Shown here in pieces: positions 18,399 through 27,391 of a stretch of 64,000 nucleotides of DNA (position 1 is the first letter of the stretch; every line of letters begins with the position of its first letter). A program made the translations under genes and the position numbers. The notes under the pieces are model-generated. The model saw nothing but the letters and a program-made list of their open reading frames with translations, searched no databases and had not been told where the DNA came from. This stretch comes from Micromonospora sp. Llam0 (GTDB lineage: Bacteria > Actinomycetota > Actinomycetes > Mycobacteriales > Micromonosporaceae): NCBI RefSeq assembly GCF_003751085.1, contig NZ_RJJY01000001.1, positions 2,666,001-2,730,000 of the forward strand, given 5' to 3'.

Positions 18399-19556
18399 GT
18401 GGACAACGACGATTTCCTCGCGCTGGACGACCAGCTCGACGACGCCGAGCGCTCGGTGCGCGACACCGTTCGCGCGCACGCCACCGAGCATTTCCTGCCC
18501 CGTGTGGACGACTGGTACCAGGATGGCGAACTGCCCCGGCAGATCGCCAAGGACCTCGGGAAACTTGGCCTTCTCGGCATGCAGCTCGACGGGTACGGGT
18601 GCGCGAACGCCTCGCCGGCGGCCTACGGCGTGGCCTGCCGGGAACTGGAGGCCGTGGACTCCGGTCTGCGCAGCTTCCTGTCGGTGCAGAGCTGCCTGGC
18701 CATGTACGCGATCCACCGCTGGGGTGACGACGAGCAGCGCCGGGAGTGGCTGCCCACGATGGCCGCCGGCGATGCCCTGGGCTGCTTCGGGCTGACAGAG
18801 CCGGATTCCGGTTCCGACCCGGCGTCGATGCGCACGGTGGCCCGCCGCAACGGCGCCGACTGGGTGATCGACGGGACCAAGGCGTGGATGTCCAACGGGA
18901 CGATCGCCGACGTCGCGATCATCTGGGCCGGCACCGAGGATGGCCCGCGCGGGTTCCTGGTGCCCACGTCGGCCCCCGGCTACACCGCGACCGAGATCCG
19001 GGACAAGCTCTCGCTGCGCGCCTCGGTCTCGACGAATCTGCGGCTGGAGAACGTACGCGTACCCGGCTCGGCCGTGCTGCCGCTGGCCCGCGGGCTCAAA
19101 GCGCCGCTGTCCTGCCTCAACGAGGCCCGCTTCGGCATCCTCTGGGGTCTGGCCGGCGCAGCCCGCACCTGCTACTCGGCCGCCCTCGAGTACGCCGGGC
19201 GGCGCCACCAGTTCGGACGGCCGATCGCCGGGTTCCAGCTGACCCAGCGCAAGCTCGCCACCATGGTCGTCGAGCTGACGTACGCCGGGCTCACCGCGCT
19301 CCGGCTGGCCCAGCTCAAGCGGGCCGGGACGCTGACCCCCGAGCAGATCAGCCTCGGCAAGCTGGCGAACGCGCGCTCGGCGATCGAGGTGGCCCGCGCC
19401 GCCCGTACGATCCTGGGAGCCGACGGCATCACGATGGCCCACCCGGTCGCCCGGCACCTGGCCAACCTCGACGCGGTGCTGACCGTAGAGGGCACCGAGG
19501 AGATCCACCAGCTGGTCATCGGGCGGGCGGTGACCGGGATCTCCGCGTTCCGCTGA
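18399..19556 (+). CDS. Acyl-CoA dehydrogenase, glutaryl-CoA dehydrogenase-like
   Basis: A flavoprotein of about 385 residues. It carries the glutaryl-CoA dehydrogenase hallmarks: LSVQSCLAMYAIHRWG, GCFGLTEPDSGSDPASM, KLSLRASVST, CLNEARFGILWG, and the catalytic-base segment VEGTEEIHQLVIGRAVTGI, all very close to the mammalian and bacterial enzyme. The family oxidises and decarboxylates glutaryl-CoA to crotonyl-CoA with an ETF partner; no ETF genes are visible here. The GTG at 18399 gives the N-terminus usual for the family; an in-frame TTG at 18363 is an alternative, and neither has a strong ribosome site. It follows the regulator by 62 bp on the same strand and is convergent with the carboxylase gene. 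Its role in an ansamycin cluster is unclear; it may serve precursor supply together with the CoA-transferase. Confidence 0.82.
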   Translation: MDNDDFLALDDQLDDAERSVRDTVRAHATEHFLPRVDDWYQDGELPRQIAKDLGKLGLLGMQLDGYGCANASPAAYGVACRELEAVDSGLRSFLSVQSCLAMYAIHRWGDDEQRREWLPTMAAGDALGCFGLTEPDSGSDPASMRTVARRNGADWVIDGTKAWMSNGTIADVAIIWAGTEDGPRGFLVPTSAPGYTATEIRDKLSLRASVSTNLRLENVRVPGSAVLPLARGLKAPLSCLNEARFGILWGLAGAARTCYSAALEYAGRRHQFGRPIAGFQLTQRKLATMVVELTYAGLTALRLAQLKRAGTLTPEQISLGKLANARSAIEVARAARTILGADGITMAHPVARHLANLDAVLTVEGTEEIHQLVIGRAVTGISAFR

Positions 19557-19589
19557 CCCGCGAAGGCGGCCGGCTCAGAGCGGCCAGGA

Positions 19590-21185
19590 TCAGAGCGGGA
19601 TGTTCCCGTGCTTGCGGTCGGGGGTGGCGACCCGCTTGCCCTCCAGCAGGCGCAAGGCCCGGCCGATCTGGCCGCGGGTGTGCGACGGCGGGATGACCGC
19701 GTCGACGTAGCCACGGCCGGCCGCCTGGTAGGGGTTGACGAGTTCCTCGTACTCCCGCTCCAGCTCGGCGCGGCGGGCGGCCCGCTCCGCCTCGCCGAGG
19801 GCGTCCAGCTCGACCCGGTTGAGCACGCTGACCGCGCCGGACGCCCCGGTCACCGCGATCTGGGCGGTCGGCCACGCCAGGTTGAAGTCGGCGCCGAGGT
19901 GCTTGGAGCCCATCACCCCGTACGCGCCGCCGTACGCCTTCCGCGTGATCACCGTGATCTTGGGGACGGTGGCCTCGGCGTACGCGTAGATCAGTTTGGC
20001 ACCGCGGCGGATCAGCCCGTTCCACTCCTGGTCGGTGCCGGGCAGGAAACCCGGCACGTCGACGAAGGTCACCAGGGGCACGTTGAACGCGTCGCAGGTC
20101 CGCACGAACCGGGCCGCTTTCTCGGACGCGTCGATGTTCAGCGCCCCGGCGAACCGGGCCGGCTGGTTGGCGACCACGCCGACGCTGCGGCCGTCCACCC
20201 GGCCGAACCCGCAGATGATGTTCGGCGCGAACAGCGGCTGGACCTCCAGCACCTCGCCGTCGTCGAGGACCCGGGCCAGGATCTCCCGCACGTCGTACGC
20301 CCGGCGCGACGAGTCCGGGATCAGCGTGTCGAGCTCGAGGTCGGCGGTCGTGGGCTCGGCGGCGGCCGCGGCGCGCGGCACCGGCGGCGGCTGCTCCCGG
20401 TTGTTGCCCGGCAGGTGGCCCAGCAGCTTCCGGACGTAATCGAGCGCGGCGGGCTCGTCGGCGGCGAGGTGGTGCGCCACCCCGGTCCGCGTGTTGTGCA
20501 GCCGGCCGCCGCCGAGATCCTCCAGGTCGATCTCCTGGCCGGTGGCCGCCCGGACGATGCCCGGCCCGGTGATGAACATGTGGCTGGTCCGGTCGACCAT
20601 CACCGTGAAGTCGGTCAGCGCCGGGGAATAGACGGCACCGCCCGCACACGGACCCATGATCAGCGAGATCTGGGGTACGACGCCGGAAGTCGCCACGTTG
20701 CGCATGAAGATCTCGCCGTAGATGCGCAGCGCGACGACGCCCTCCGGGATCCGCGCTCCCCCGCCGTCGTTGATTCCCACGATCGGGCAGCCGACGCGTA
20801 CGGCCAGGTCCATCGCCTTGAGGATCTTCTCGCCGCCCACCTCGCCGACCGCACCGCCGAAGACCGAGGCGTCCTGGCTGTAGACGACCACCGGGCGGCC
20901 GCCGACCGTGCCGGTGCCGGTGACCACGCCGTCGCCGGCCGGGTGGCGGGTGGCCATGCCGGGGGCGCCGCTACGGTGGGCCGCCAGGGCGTCGATCTCC
21001 ACAAAGGATCCCGGATCGAGGAGTCCGCCAATGCGTTCGCGCGCGGTGCCGCGGCCCCGGGCACGCTGGCGGGCGACAGCCGCCGCACCCCCGTTGCGCT
21101 CGGCTTCCGCCGTACGGTCGGACAGGTCTTTGATCTTGCCGGCGGTGGTGTCCGGCGCGGCGTCCTGATTTTCCCCGATCAGCAC
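19590..21185 (-). CDS. Acyl-CoA carboxylase beta (carboxyltransferase) subunit
   Basis: A 531-residue PccB/AccD-type carboxyltransferase with two crotonase-fold halves and the ending KHGNIPL typical of actinobacterial PccB. It would transfer a carboxyl group from biotin to an acyl-CoA; the biotin-carrying alpha subunit must be elsewhere. At the position equivalent to Streptomyces PccB Asp422, known to govern acyl-chain choice, it has Gly423 ([17 protein letters not shown]). This suggests a wider pocket than plain propionyl-CoA carboxylase. The GTG start overlaps the SDR stop by 7 bp and has GGAGG six bases upstream, so translation is coupled. It may supply methylmalonyl-CoA or a larger alkylmalonyl-CoA extender. 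Confidence 0.88.
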   Translation of the reverse strand: MLIGENQDAAPDTTAGKIKDLSDRTAEAERNGGAAAVARQRARGRGTARERIGGLLDPGSFVEIDALAAHRSGAPGMATRHPAGDGVVTGTGTVGGRPVVVYSQDASVFGGAVGEVGGEKILKAMDLAVRVGCPIVGINDGGGARIPEGVVALRIYGEIFMRNVATSGVVPQISLIMGPCAGGAVYSPALTDFTVMVDRTSHMFITGPGIVRAATGQEIDLEDLGGGRLHNTRTGVAHHLAADEPAALDYVRKLLGHLPGNNREQPPPVPRAAAAAEPTTADLELDTLIPDSSRRAYDVREILARVLDDGEVLEVQPLFAPNIICGFGRVDGRSVGVVANQPARFAGALNIDASEKAARFVRTCDAFNVPLVTFVDVPGFLPGTDQEWNGLIRRGAKLIYAYAEATVPKITVITRKAYGGAYGVMGSKHLGADFNLAWPTAQIAVTGASGAVSVLNRVELDALGEAERAARRAELEREYEELVNPYQAAGRGYVDAVIPPSHTRGQIGRALRLLEGKRVATPDRKHGNIPL

Positions 21186-21928
21186 ACCGGACCTCCCGCC
21201 ACCTGGACGACTTGCCCGGACACGAACGACGCCCGCTCACCGGCCAGGAACGCCACGACCTCGGCGATCTCCTCCGGCTGCCCGACCCGCCGCAGCGCGA
21301 TGCCGGCCGCGGCCCGCGCCTGGTGCTCGGCCACGGTCTGCCGCGCCCGGGCGGCCAGCGCCGCGGTCATGTCGGTGGCGATGTAGCCGGGCGCGACGGC
21401 GTTCACGGTGATGTTGAGCGGCCCGAGCTCCAGCGCGAGCGTCTTGGTCAGGCCCTCCACGCCCGCCTTGGCCGCCGAGTAGTTCGCCTGCCCGGCGTTG
21501 CCGAGCGCCGCGATGCTCGACAGGTTGACGACGCGGCCGGATCCGGCCTTCGCCATGTGGTCGACGACGGCCTGGGTCATCAGGAACGTCCCGCGCAGGT
21601 TGACGCCGAGCACCAGGTCCCAGTCGCCGGGCGACATCAGGAACAGGGCGTTGTCGCGCACAGCACCGGCGTTGTTGACCAGCACGACCGGCGGGCCGAG
21701 CGCCTCGGCCACGTGTTCGGTGGCGGTCCGCGCCGCGTCGGGGTCGTTCACGTCGGCCTCGACGGCGATCGCCCGGCCCCCGGTGCTGGCGATACGGTCG
21801 GCGGTGGCGGTGGCGGTGGCGCGGTCCAGGTCGAGGGCGGCGACCGGCATCCCCTCGGCGGCCAGCCGCAGGGCGATGCAGGCTCCGATGCCCCTGCCGG
21901 CGCCGGTCACGATGGCTACCCGGCTCAT
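21179..21928 (-). CDS. Short-chain dehydrogenase/reductase, FabG-like 3-oxoacyl reductase
   Basis: A 249-residue classical SDR: NAD(P)-binding [14 protein letters not shown], catalytic Ser in NLSSIAALG, Tyr and Lys in NYSAAKAG, and the PGYIATDM segment. These features match 3-oxoacyl-(ACP or CoA) reductases. The ATG overlaps the CoA-transferase stop (ATGA), and the downstream carboxylase overlaps this gene, so three proteins are made from one coupled message. Substrate is not evident; a CoA-linked beta-keto acid is likely from the neighbours. Confidence 0.88.
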   Translation of the reverse strand: MSRVAIVTGAGRGIGACIALRLAAEGMPVAALDLDRATATATADRIASTGGRAIAVEADVNDPDAARTATEHVAEALGPPVVLVNNAGAVRDNALFLMSPGDWDLVLGVNLRGTFLMTQAVVDHMAKAGSGRVVNLSSIAALGNAGQANYSAAKAGVEGLTKTLALELGPLNITVNAVAPGYIATDMTAALAARARQTVAEHQARAAAGIALRRVGQPEEIAEVVAFLAGERASFVSGQVVQVAGGPVC

Positions 21929-23187
21929 GCGACCGGGGTGGCTTCGGCGCGGGCCGGCGGGCACCCGACGGCGTCGAGGCCACGCAGCGCGGCGATCCGC
22001 TCGTCCGGGTAACCGAGGTCGCGCAGCACCGCCTCGGTGTGCTCGCCCAGCGCGGGCACCGGGCCCATCGGCAGTTCCACGTCGGCGAACGTGAACGGCG
22101 GCAGCAGCCCGCGCACGACGCCAGCCGGTGTGCGTACCGGTCGCCAGCGTCGTCGTCCGGCCAGCTGCGGATGGTCCAGCAGGTCGTTGGCGTCACCCAG
22201 CCGGGCGTACGCGATACCGGCCCTCTGCAACGACTTCTCCAGCACCGGGCCGGCCAGCCGCGACGTGACCCCGGCGATGAGCGCGTTCAGGGCGGTACGG
22301 CCGCGCACGCGGGCCTCGTTCGTCGCCCAGTCCGGGTCGGTCGCGAGGTGCGGCCGGCCGAGCACGTCGCACGCGAACCGCACCCACTCCCGGTCGTTCT
22401 GTACGCCGATCATCACGTCTGTCCCGTCGGCGGTCGGGAAGGCGTCGTACGGCGCGACCGAGGCGTGCGACAGGCCCATCCGCTGCGGCGTACGGCCGGT
22501 GCCCTGGGCGAAGTAGAGGTGGAAACCCATCCACTCGCTGGTCGCCTCCAGCATGGAGATCTCCAGCTGGACGCCGAGGCCGGTCGTCGTACGCCGGAGC
22601 AGAGCCGCCAGCACCGACGAGAGCGCGTACATGCCGGCGGCGATGTCGGACGCGGGGAAACCGGCCTTCGCGGGCCGGTCGGGCGAGCCGGTCACCGAGA
22701 TCAGGGCGGCCTCGCTCTGCACCAGCATGTCGTATGCGCGGCGGCTCTCGTACGGGCCGCCGGTGCCGTAGCCCGACATGTCGACGGTGACCAGGCGAGG
22801 GTGCCGGGCGCGCAGGGCGGCCGCTCCGAAGCCGAGCCGTTCGGTGGCGCCGGGCGCGAGGTTCTGCACGAAGACGTCGGCGGTGGCGATCAGCCCGGCG
22901 AGCACCTCGCGTCCGCCCGGCGTCTTCACGTCGAGCGCCACGGATTCCTTGCCACGGTTGAGCCAGACGAAGTGGCTGGACTGGCCCTTGATCGTCGAGT
23001 CGTAGCCGCGGGCGAAGTCGCCGCCCTCCCGGCGTTCGACCTTGATCACCCGGGCACCGAGGTCGCCGAGATGGCGGGTGGCGAGCGGCGCGGCGACGGC
23101 CTGCTCCAGCGCCACGACCGTGACCCCGGCGAGCGGCAGGGGCGCCCGCTCGACGGCGGTGGGAGCGAGTGGCGGCTGAGGGTCCAT
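21925..23187 (-). CDS. Class III (CaiB/BaiF) CoA-transferase
   Basis: A 420-residue CaiB/BaiF enzyme. The family moves CoA between carboxylic acids through an aspartyl-CoA intermediate; the expected Asp is Asp181 (FPASDIAAGMYAL). Other family segments are LGDLGARVIKVE, NRGKESVALD and GYGTGGPY. The ATG has GGAG at eight bases. It is the first gene of a three-gene coupled operon behind operator E. With the nearby glutaryl-CoA dehydrogenase homologue it resembles a glutarate or dicarboxylate activation pair, since the glutarate CoA-transferase SUGCT belongs to this family. Frataxin-like or formyl-CoA transferase roles are not supported; substrate remains open. Confidence 0.86.
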   Translation of the reverse strand: MDPQPPLAPTAVERAPLPLAGVTVVALEQAVAAPLATRHLGDLGARVIKVERREGGDFARGYDSTIKGQSSHFVWLNRGKESVALDVKTPGGREVLAGLIATADVFVQNLAPGATERLGFGAAALRARHPRLVTVDMSGYGTGGPYESRRAYDMLVQSEAALISVTGSPDRPAKAGFPASDIAAGMYALSSVLAALLRRTTTGLGVQLEISMLEATSEWMGFHLYFAQGTGRTPQRMGLSHASVAPYDAFPTADGTDVMIGVQNDREWVRFACDVLGRPHLATDPDWATNEARVRGRTALNALIAGVTSRLAGPVLEKSLQRAGIAYARLGDANDLLDHPQLAGRRRWRPVRTPAGVVRGLLPPFTFADVELPMGPVPALGEHTEAVLRDLGYPDERIAALRGLDAVGCPPARAEATPVA

Positions 23188-23264
23188 GAAGGCGGCTCCG
23201 ATCGGCTCCGGAAGCGCCGGGACCCGGTCCGAGCAGGCAATCCGCGGCGCGGGACGTTGTCTGA

Positions 23265-23311
23265 ACGGTACGTCCGGGCCGCCGCGGCCGGGCATCCCTC
23301 GACCTGACAGT
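23265..23311 (-). promoter_or_regulatory. RifZ-type operator E and -10 hexamer for the CoA-transferase operon
   Basis: Element ATCCCTCGACCTGACAGT lies at 23294-23311; its complement holds CTGTC-N8-GGATG (two mismatches in the first half). After 23 bp comes the -10 hexamer TACCGT (23270-23265, minus strand). The predicted leader to the ATG at 23187 is about 70 nt. Confidence 0.65.
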
Positions 23312-23374
23312 GCGCCCGGGCCGGCCGTGATCGGGAACGGCCGGTCCGCGGGAGTGCCGGTCAGTGGGCCGGTT

Positions 23375-24001
23375 TCAGCGGGACGGCGGCGTGAGGAACG
23401 CCCGCAGCGCGGTGGCGGCGTGCCGTCCCGCGTCGTGCTCGACCGCCTCGGCCAGCGCGCGCAACTGGGCGGTGGCGATCCGCTGGGTGAACGGGTCGAC
23501 AATGGTCGTGGTGATCTCGCCGGTCGTCTCGTCCTTGACGTTCTGCAGGCGGGTGCCGGCCTCGTTGACGATGAGGTTGGGCCCCGATATGACGTGGGCG
23601 TGGCAGTCGTGCAGCACGCGGCTGAGGTCCGCCATGCAGTTACGGCCCAGGTTGCGACCCGGCGTCGCCACCATGACGCACACGCTCTTGCCGAGCAGGG
23701 CGGCGCTGGGCACCGGACGGGAGGCCCAGTCGACGGCGTTCTTGACCACGCCGGGGATCGAGTTGTTGTACTCCGGGGTGGCGATCAGGAGACCGTCCGC
23801 CTCCTCGATCGCCGTACGCCAGCGGCGCACCGGCTCGGGCGGGTCCTCGACGTCGAGGTCCTGGTTGTAGTGCGGGAGGTCGGCGAGGCCGTCGAAGACG
23901 TCGAACTCCATGGTGGCGGGCGCGACGCTCGGCAGGGCTCGTAGGAGCTGGGTGTTGAAGGATTCCTGACGCAGCGATCCGGACAGCGCGAGAATTCGCA
24001 A
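23375..24001 (-). CDS. NAD(P)H-dependent FMN reductase
   Basis: A flavodoxin-like reductase of about 208 residues: N-terminal LALSGSLRQESFN phosphate-binding loop, TPEYNNSIPGVVKNAVDWASRP and the CVMVATPGRNLG loop. These identify the NADPH-dependent FMN reductase/chromate reductase family. It would supply reduced FMN, plausibly to the luciferase-like oxidoreductase of the same cluster, or reduce a quinone directly. Start is uncertain: TTG at 24001 has GGAAGAGAG upstream and begins exactly at the first strand, whereas the in-frame ATG at 24049 lacks a ribosome site. A 146-bp gap separates it from the upstream MDR gene. Confidence 0.8.
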   Translation of the reverse strand: MRILALSGSLRQESFNTQLLRALPSVAPATMEFDVFDGLADLPHYNQDLDVEDPPEPVRRWRTAIEEADGLLIATPEYNNSIPGVVKNAVDWASRPVPSAALLGKSVCVMVATPGRNLGRNCMADLSRVLHDCHAHVISGPNLIVNEAGTRLQNVKDETTGEITTTIVDPFTQRIATAQLRALAEAVEHDAGRHAATALRAFLTPPSR

Positions 24002-24147
24002 CGGGATGACTCTCTTCCTGGAGCGGAGTGTGCCGCCTGCATTGACCATGCAGGTAACCAGGGCGAATGGGGTAAGTCTGAAAGACCGCGAAACTCTACC
24101 ATGCTCGGGGCGAAACCGCCATGCGAATATCGCGTTCGGTGATCGAC

Positions 24148-25176
24148 TCAGAACGTTGCGACATCCACCAATACCTTGCCGACCGATCCGGACTGCACCG
24201 CGTCGTGTGCCTCCGCCGTACGTTCCAGCGGGAAGCGCAGCACGGGCAGGCCCGAGTCCGCCCCGACGGTCAGGGCTTCGGCCGTCACCGCGGCGGCGAC
24301 GTCCGTGACAGCGATCTCCTTAGCGGCGGCCGGTAACGTCGTGCCGAGGACGAACTGGTAGCGCACGTTGCGTCCCATGAGGACAGCGGTCGGCAGGGTG
24401 ACCTGACCACGGCCCTCGGTCGCATAGGCGGCGACGGTCCCGGCCGGGGCGAGCACCTGCTGATCCACTTCGGCGTACGCCGAAGGCGCCACCTGCACGA
24501 TCAGGTCGACTCCGTCGGGGGCCGCCGCGCGCACGTCCGCCACCGCCGTGTCCGCGCGGTAGTCGACGGTGTGCCGGGCTCCGGCCGCCCGCGCGCGCTT
24601 CTCCTGCTCGGGACGGCTCGCCGTGGCGATGACCTCGGCACCGCTCCACGCCGCGAGCTGGATCGCCGCGTGGCCGAACGTGCCGGTGCCGCCGACCACC
24701 AGGACCCGGCGCCCGGTCAGCGCACCCGGGCCCAGGCGATCGGGCGCACCCCACATGGCGAGCAGGCAGGCGTGCGCCGCCACGGCCGGCAGCCCGATCC
24801 CGGCGCCAGTCTCGTCCGACACGTCCGGCGGCAGCCCGACCGCCTGGCGCTGCGGGACGACGACGTACTCGGCGGCGGTGCCACCGGGGCGGCGCCAGGC
24901 CGCGTCCCACAGCCACACGCGCTGCCCCACCCGCCCCGGGTCGACTCCCTCGCCGACGGCGTCGATCACCCCGGCGCCGTCGTGGTGCGGGATGACCTCC
25001 GGGTACAGGAGCCGGCCCTGGACGTGGCCGAACTGGCGGCACTTCCAGTCGGTGGCGTTGACGCCGGAGACCCGCACCCGCACCCGCACCTCGCCGGGAC
25101 CGGGCGACGGCGTCGGCCGCTCGGTCAGTTCGAGGACGTCGCTGGCACCGACCGAGGTATAGATGATGGCCTTCAC
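24148..25176 (-). CDS. MDR-family NADPH:quinone reductase-like oxidoreductase
   Basis: A 342-residue medium-chain reductase starting VKAIIYTSVGASDVLEL, with the GroES-like half (PHHDGAGVIDAVGEGV) and the NADPH site VVGGTGTFGHAAIQLAAW. No structural or catalytic zinc ligands are seen, which fits the quinone oxidoreductase branch. The GTG start at 25176 has no ribosome site but sits 7 bp after a TAGCGT -10, so the message is probably leaderless. It may reduce a quinone or enone in the product; the naphthoquinone of the ansamycin is one candidate, without direct evidence. Confidence 0.82.
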   Translation of the reverse strand: MKAIIYTSVGASDVLELTERPTPSPGPGEVRVRVRVSGVNATDWKCRQFGHVQGRLLYPEVIPHHDGAGVIDAVGEGVDPGRVGQRVWLWDAAWRRPGGTAAEYVVVPQRQAVGLPPDVSDETGAGIGLPAVAAHACLLAMWGAPDRLGPGALTGRRVLVVGGTGTFGHAAIQLAAWSGAEVIATASRPEQEKRARAAGARHTVDYRADTAVADVRAAAPDGVDLIVQVAPSAYAEVDQQVLAPAGTVAAYATEGRGQVTLPTAVLMGRNVRYQFVLGTTLPAAAKEIAVTDVAAAVTAEALTVGADSGLPVLRFPLERTAEAHDAVQSGSVGKVLVDVATF

Positions 25177-25183
25177 ACCGGTG

Positions 25184-25245
25184 ACGCTAGGAGCGGCCTC
25201 CGTGCCGCACAACGGCTGTGGCACGGTACTACCAGCACTGGGGAT
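25184..25245 (-). promoter_or_regulatory. Leaderless promoter of the MDR gene with RifZ-type operator B in reversed orientation
   Basis: On the minus strand TTGTGC (25212-25207) and TAGCGT (25189-25184) are 17 bp apart, and the GTG start follows 7 bp later. Upstream is the best operator match of the window, ACTACCAGCACTGGGGAT (25228-25245 on the plus strand), a perfect CTACC-N8-GGATG. Unlike the other five it points away from its gene and is 15 bp above the -35 rather than overlapping it. Its centre CCAG-CA-CTGG is a palindrome. Confidence 0.55.
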
Positions 25246-25254
25246 GCGGGCCGG

Positions 25255-26541
25255 TCACCCCACCGGCGCAGGCACCCGGTCGGCCAGGCGGTCGAGGGTC
25301 CCGCGCACGTGATCGTGGATCCCGGTCATCTGCGCGGTGGTGAAGCACTCGGTGCTGTACGGCATCTCGATGCTGAGCCGCCCGTGGACGGTCATCGGCG
25401 ACGCGAGCACCGGACCCTGCCCGAAGTCCGGGTTCCACTTACTGTTCACGGCGAACTTGCGCGTGTCGACGATCTCCAGACCGGGTGGCGACGCCGGGCC
25501 CTCGATCCGCCCGACGTTGGACAGCATCAGGCTCGACGCCCACACCGCCGGATGGGTCATCAGCCGGTCGAGGGCCTGCAGCTCCAGGGCGGGGCCGCCA
25601 CGCTCGACCGCCTCCCACAGATCGGTGCCCAGCCAGTTGCCCAGCAGCACCAGGTCGGCGTCGCGCGGCACGGCGGCCAGCGTCTGGTGCCACGCGGCGG
25701 CCGGAACCATCTCCTCGTGGCCGAACGGCGTCACGACGCGGTCCCGCAGGTCGACGGCGTTGAAGCAGCCGAGGCGGTGGTCGTCGAACTCCGGGGGAAG
25801 CTGGTCGCGCAGGGCCGACAGGAGGGCCGCGGCGACGTAGCCGTTGAGCGGCACCCCGGCGTCCTTGGCCCCGGCCAGCACCCGGGTCGTCTCGTCGCGG
25901 GTGAGCAGGAGGCGGCAGGAGGTCATCGCACCTTCCCGCGGCGGTTCCTTGCCGTCCTGAGCCGCCAGGAACGGCAGCAGCGCCACCGGTGCCCCCTCCG
26001 CGCGTTCGAGGCGGCGCCGCACGTGGGCGTCGAGCTCCTCGTCGGTACGCGGCGGCAGCAGGTCGTCGATCGGCGCCGGCCAGTCCTCGCGCGGGGCGGC
26101 GGGCGGCTCGTAGGTGCCGGCCTGGATCTCGGCGTAGTAGCGCCAGAGGCGGTAGCACAGCTCGTTGGCGCTGCGCCCGTCGCAGATCGCGTGGTCGACG
26201 CCGAGCACCAGCGTGTCCTCGCCGTCGCCGGTGAGCAGCACCGCGCGCACCAGCGGGCCGCCGATCGGCAGCGGGCTGTTGTACTCGCGTACCTGCGCAC
26301 CGGGACCGTCCGGCCGCACGGCCAGCCGGGGCAGCTCACCGGGATCCAGCGGGGTGAGGAACCAGCGGTCGCCGTCGCGCGTGATCCGGCTGCGCAGCGA
26401 GGGCTGACCGGCCAGTGCGGCGCTCAGCGCGCGGTCCAGCAGGGCGGGATCGACTCCGCCACGCACCGTGCAGATGGTCAGGGCCTGGGTCCGGATCTCC
26501 CCGACGTACATGAGTTCCGAGCGGGACAGTTCACGGCGCAT
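25255..26541 (-). CDS. PapA/Rif-Orf20-type condensation-domain acyltransferase
   Basis: A 428-residue stand-alone condensation-superfamily protein. The catalytic HxxxD motif is present as His117-Asp121 (VDHAICDGRS), and the C-terminal half has the usual solvent-channel segments (GCFNAVDLRDRV, LMLSNVGRIEG). Relatives such as PapA5 and the rifamycin cluster's Orf20 move acyl groups from CoA or carrier proteins to hydroxyls; Orf20 acetylates the rifamycin ansa chain. Here it may acylate the module 5 hydroxyl, or move an aminoacyl group from the cluster's PCP protein; the donor is not evident. The ATG overlaps the end of the amide synthase gene by 11 bp, so the pair is coupled. About 430 residues is the normal length for the family. 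Confidence 0.85.
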   Translation of the reverse strand: MRRELSRSELMYVGEIRTQALTICTVRGGVDPALLDRALSAALAGQPSLRSRITRDGDRWFLTPLDPGELPRLAVRPDGPGAQVREYNSPLPIGGPLVRAVLLTGDGEDTLVLGVDHAICDGRSANELCYRLWRYYAEIQAGTYEPPAAPREDWPAPIDDLLPPRTDEELDAHVRRRLERAEGAPVALLPFLAAQDGKEPPREGAMTSCRLLLTRDETTRVLAGAKDAGVPLNGYVAAALLSALRDQLPPEFDDHRLGCFNAVDLRDRVVTPFGHEEMVPAAAWHQTLAAVPRDADLVLLGNWLGTDLWEAVERGGPALELQALDRLMTHPAVWASSLMLSNVGRIEGPASPPGLEIVDTRKFAVNSKWNPDFGQGPVLASPMTVHGRLSIEMPYSTECFTTAQMTGIHDHVRGTLDRLADRVPAPVG

Positions 26542-27361
26542 GACGTTCCTGTTCTGTCCAAGGAGGCACGGCCGGTGCGAGGATGCGGTCGCGTACGGCG
26601 GGCCACTCCTCGTCGGTCAGCGTGCGGGTCTTCTCGATGCCGCCGCGCACGGTCAGCAGTCGCAGTCCTTTGAGGATGGTCTGGCCGTCGTCGGTGGCGC
26701 GGCTCCACAGCCCCGGGCCGTCCGGATCGGGCGGGACGGTCAGCAGGGCGTTCGCCGCTTTCTCGAACGGCCGCCACTCCGGCAGCTCCCGCGGCTCGGG
26801 GCTGACCCGGTAGACCGTGTTCCAGCGGCCGAGCCGGGGGCGGCGCCGCAGGACCAGACCGTCGCCGTCCGGTTCGAAGCGGTACCGGCAGCCGTGCCGT
26901 ACCTGCTCGCCGGTCTCCCCCAGCCGCAACGGCGCGAGGAACGAGGGGCCGGCGTACCCGACGTCGGCCAGCCACGTGTCCCCGCCGGCCCGGACGTACA
27001 GCAGCATGTGCTCGATCTCGACGCCGTACGCCTCGGCGCCCTCCAGGGTGGTCCCGGCGAGCAGCCCGGCCTCGAACCCGAGGTCGCGCAGCAACCGCAG
27101 GAAGAGCCGATTCAGGTGTACGCAGCCGCCACCACCGCCCGCGACAACGACCGGGTCGAACGCGGCGTCCAGGTCCAGGTCGACCACCTCGACCACGGCA
27201 CCGTCGCGGCGCGGCACCGCGAACGATCCGGTGCTGCTGAACGGCAGCGCCCGCATATGCCGCTCGTGCAGCATGACCAGCGTGTTGAGGCTCGGCCCGG
27301 CGCGGTGGACCGGTTCACTGCCGAGTCCCAGGCACCGCAGGTAGGTGTCGGTGTCGTACAC
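26531..27361 (-). CDS. rifF: RifF-type amide synthase (arylamine N-acetyltransferase family), macrolactam release
   Basis: A 276-residue NAT-fold enzyme with a complete Cys80-His118-Asp133 triad (GGGCVHLNRLF, EHMLLYV, LADVGYAGP). In ansamycin pathways this family takes the finished polyketide from the last ACP and closes the lactam with the aryl amine of AHBA, which replaces a thioesterase. It lies immediately after a PKS that ends in a bare ACP, exactly where RifF sits behind RifE. The start is the GTG at 27361 (VYDTDTYLRCLG), six bases after GGGAGG; an upstream ATG at 27388 would add nine residues and has no ribosome site. The last codons overlap the acyltransferase gene. Confidence 0.95.
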   Translation of the reverse strand: MYDTDTYLRCLGLGSEPVHRAGPSLNTLVMLHERHMRALPFSSTGSFAVPRRDGAVVEVVDLDLDAAFDPVVVAGGGGGCVHLNRLFLRLLRDLGFEAGLLAGTTLEGAEAYGVEIEHMLLYVRAGGDTWLADVGYAGPSFLAPLRLGETGEQVRHGCRYRFEPDGDGLVLRRRPRLGRWNTVYRVSPEPRELPEWRPFEKAANALLTVPPDPDGPGLWSRATDDGQTILKGLRLLTVRGGIEKTRTLTDEEWPAVRDRILAPAVPPWTEQERHAP

Positions 27362-27391
27362 GGGTGGCCTCCCGGTTGTCGATGGCACCGG

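Noticed and set aside
24097..24114. Possible seventh operator (CTACC-N8-GGCGA) upstream of the FMN reductase gene
   Set aside because: The second half matches only at three of five bases, and no TANNNT sits at the standard distance.
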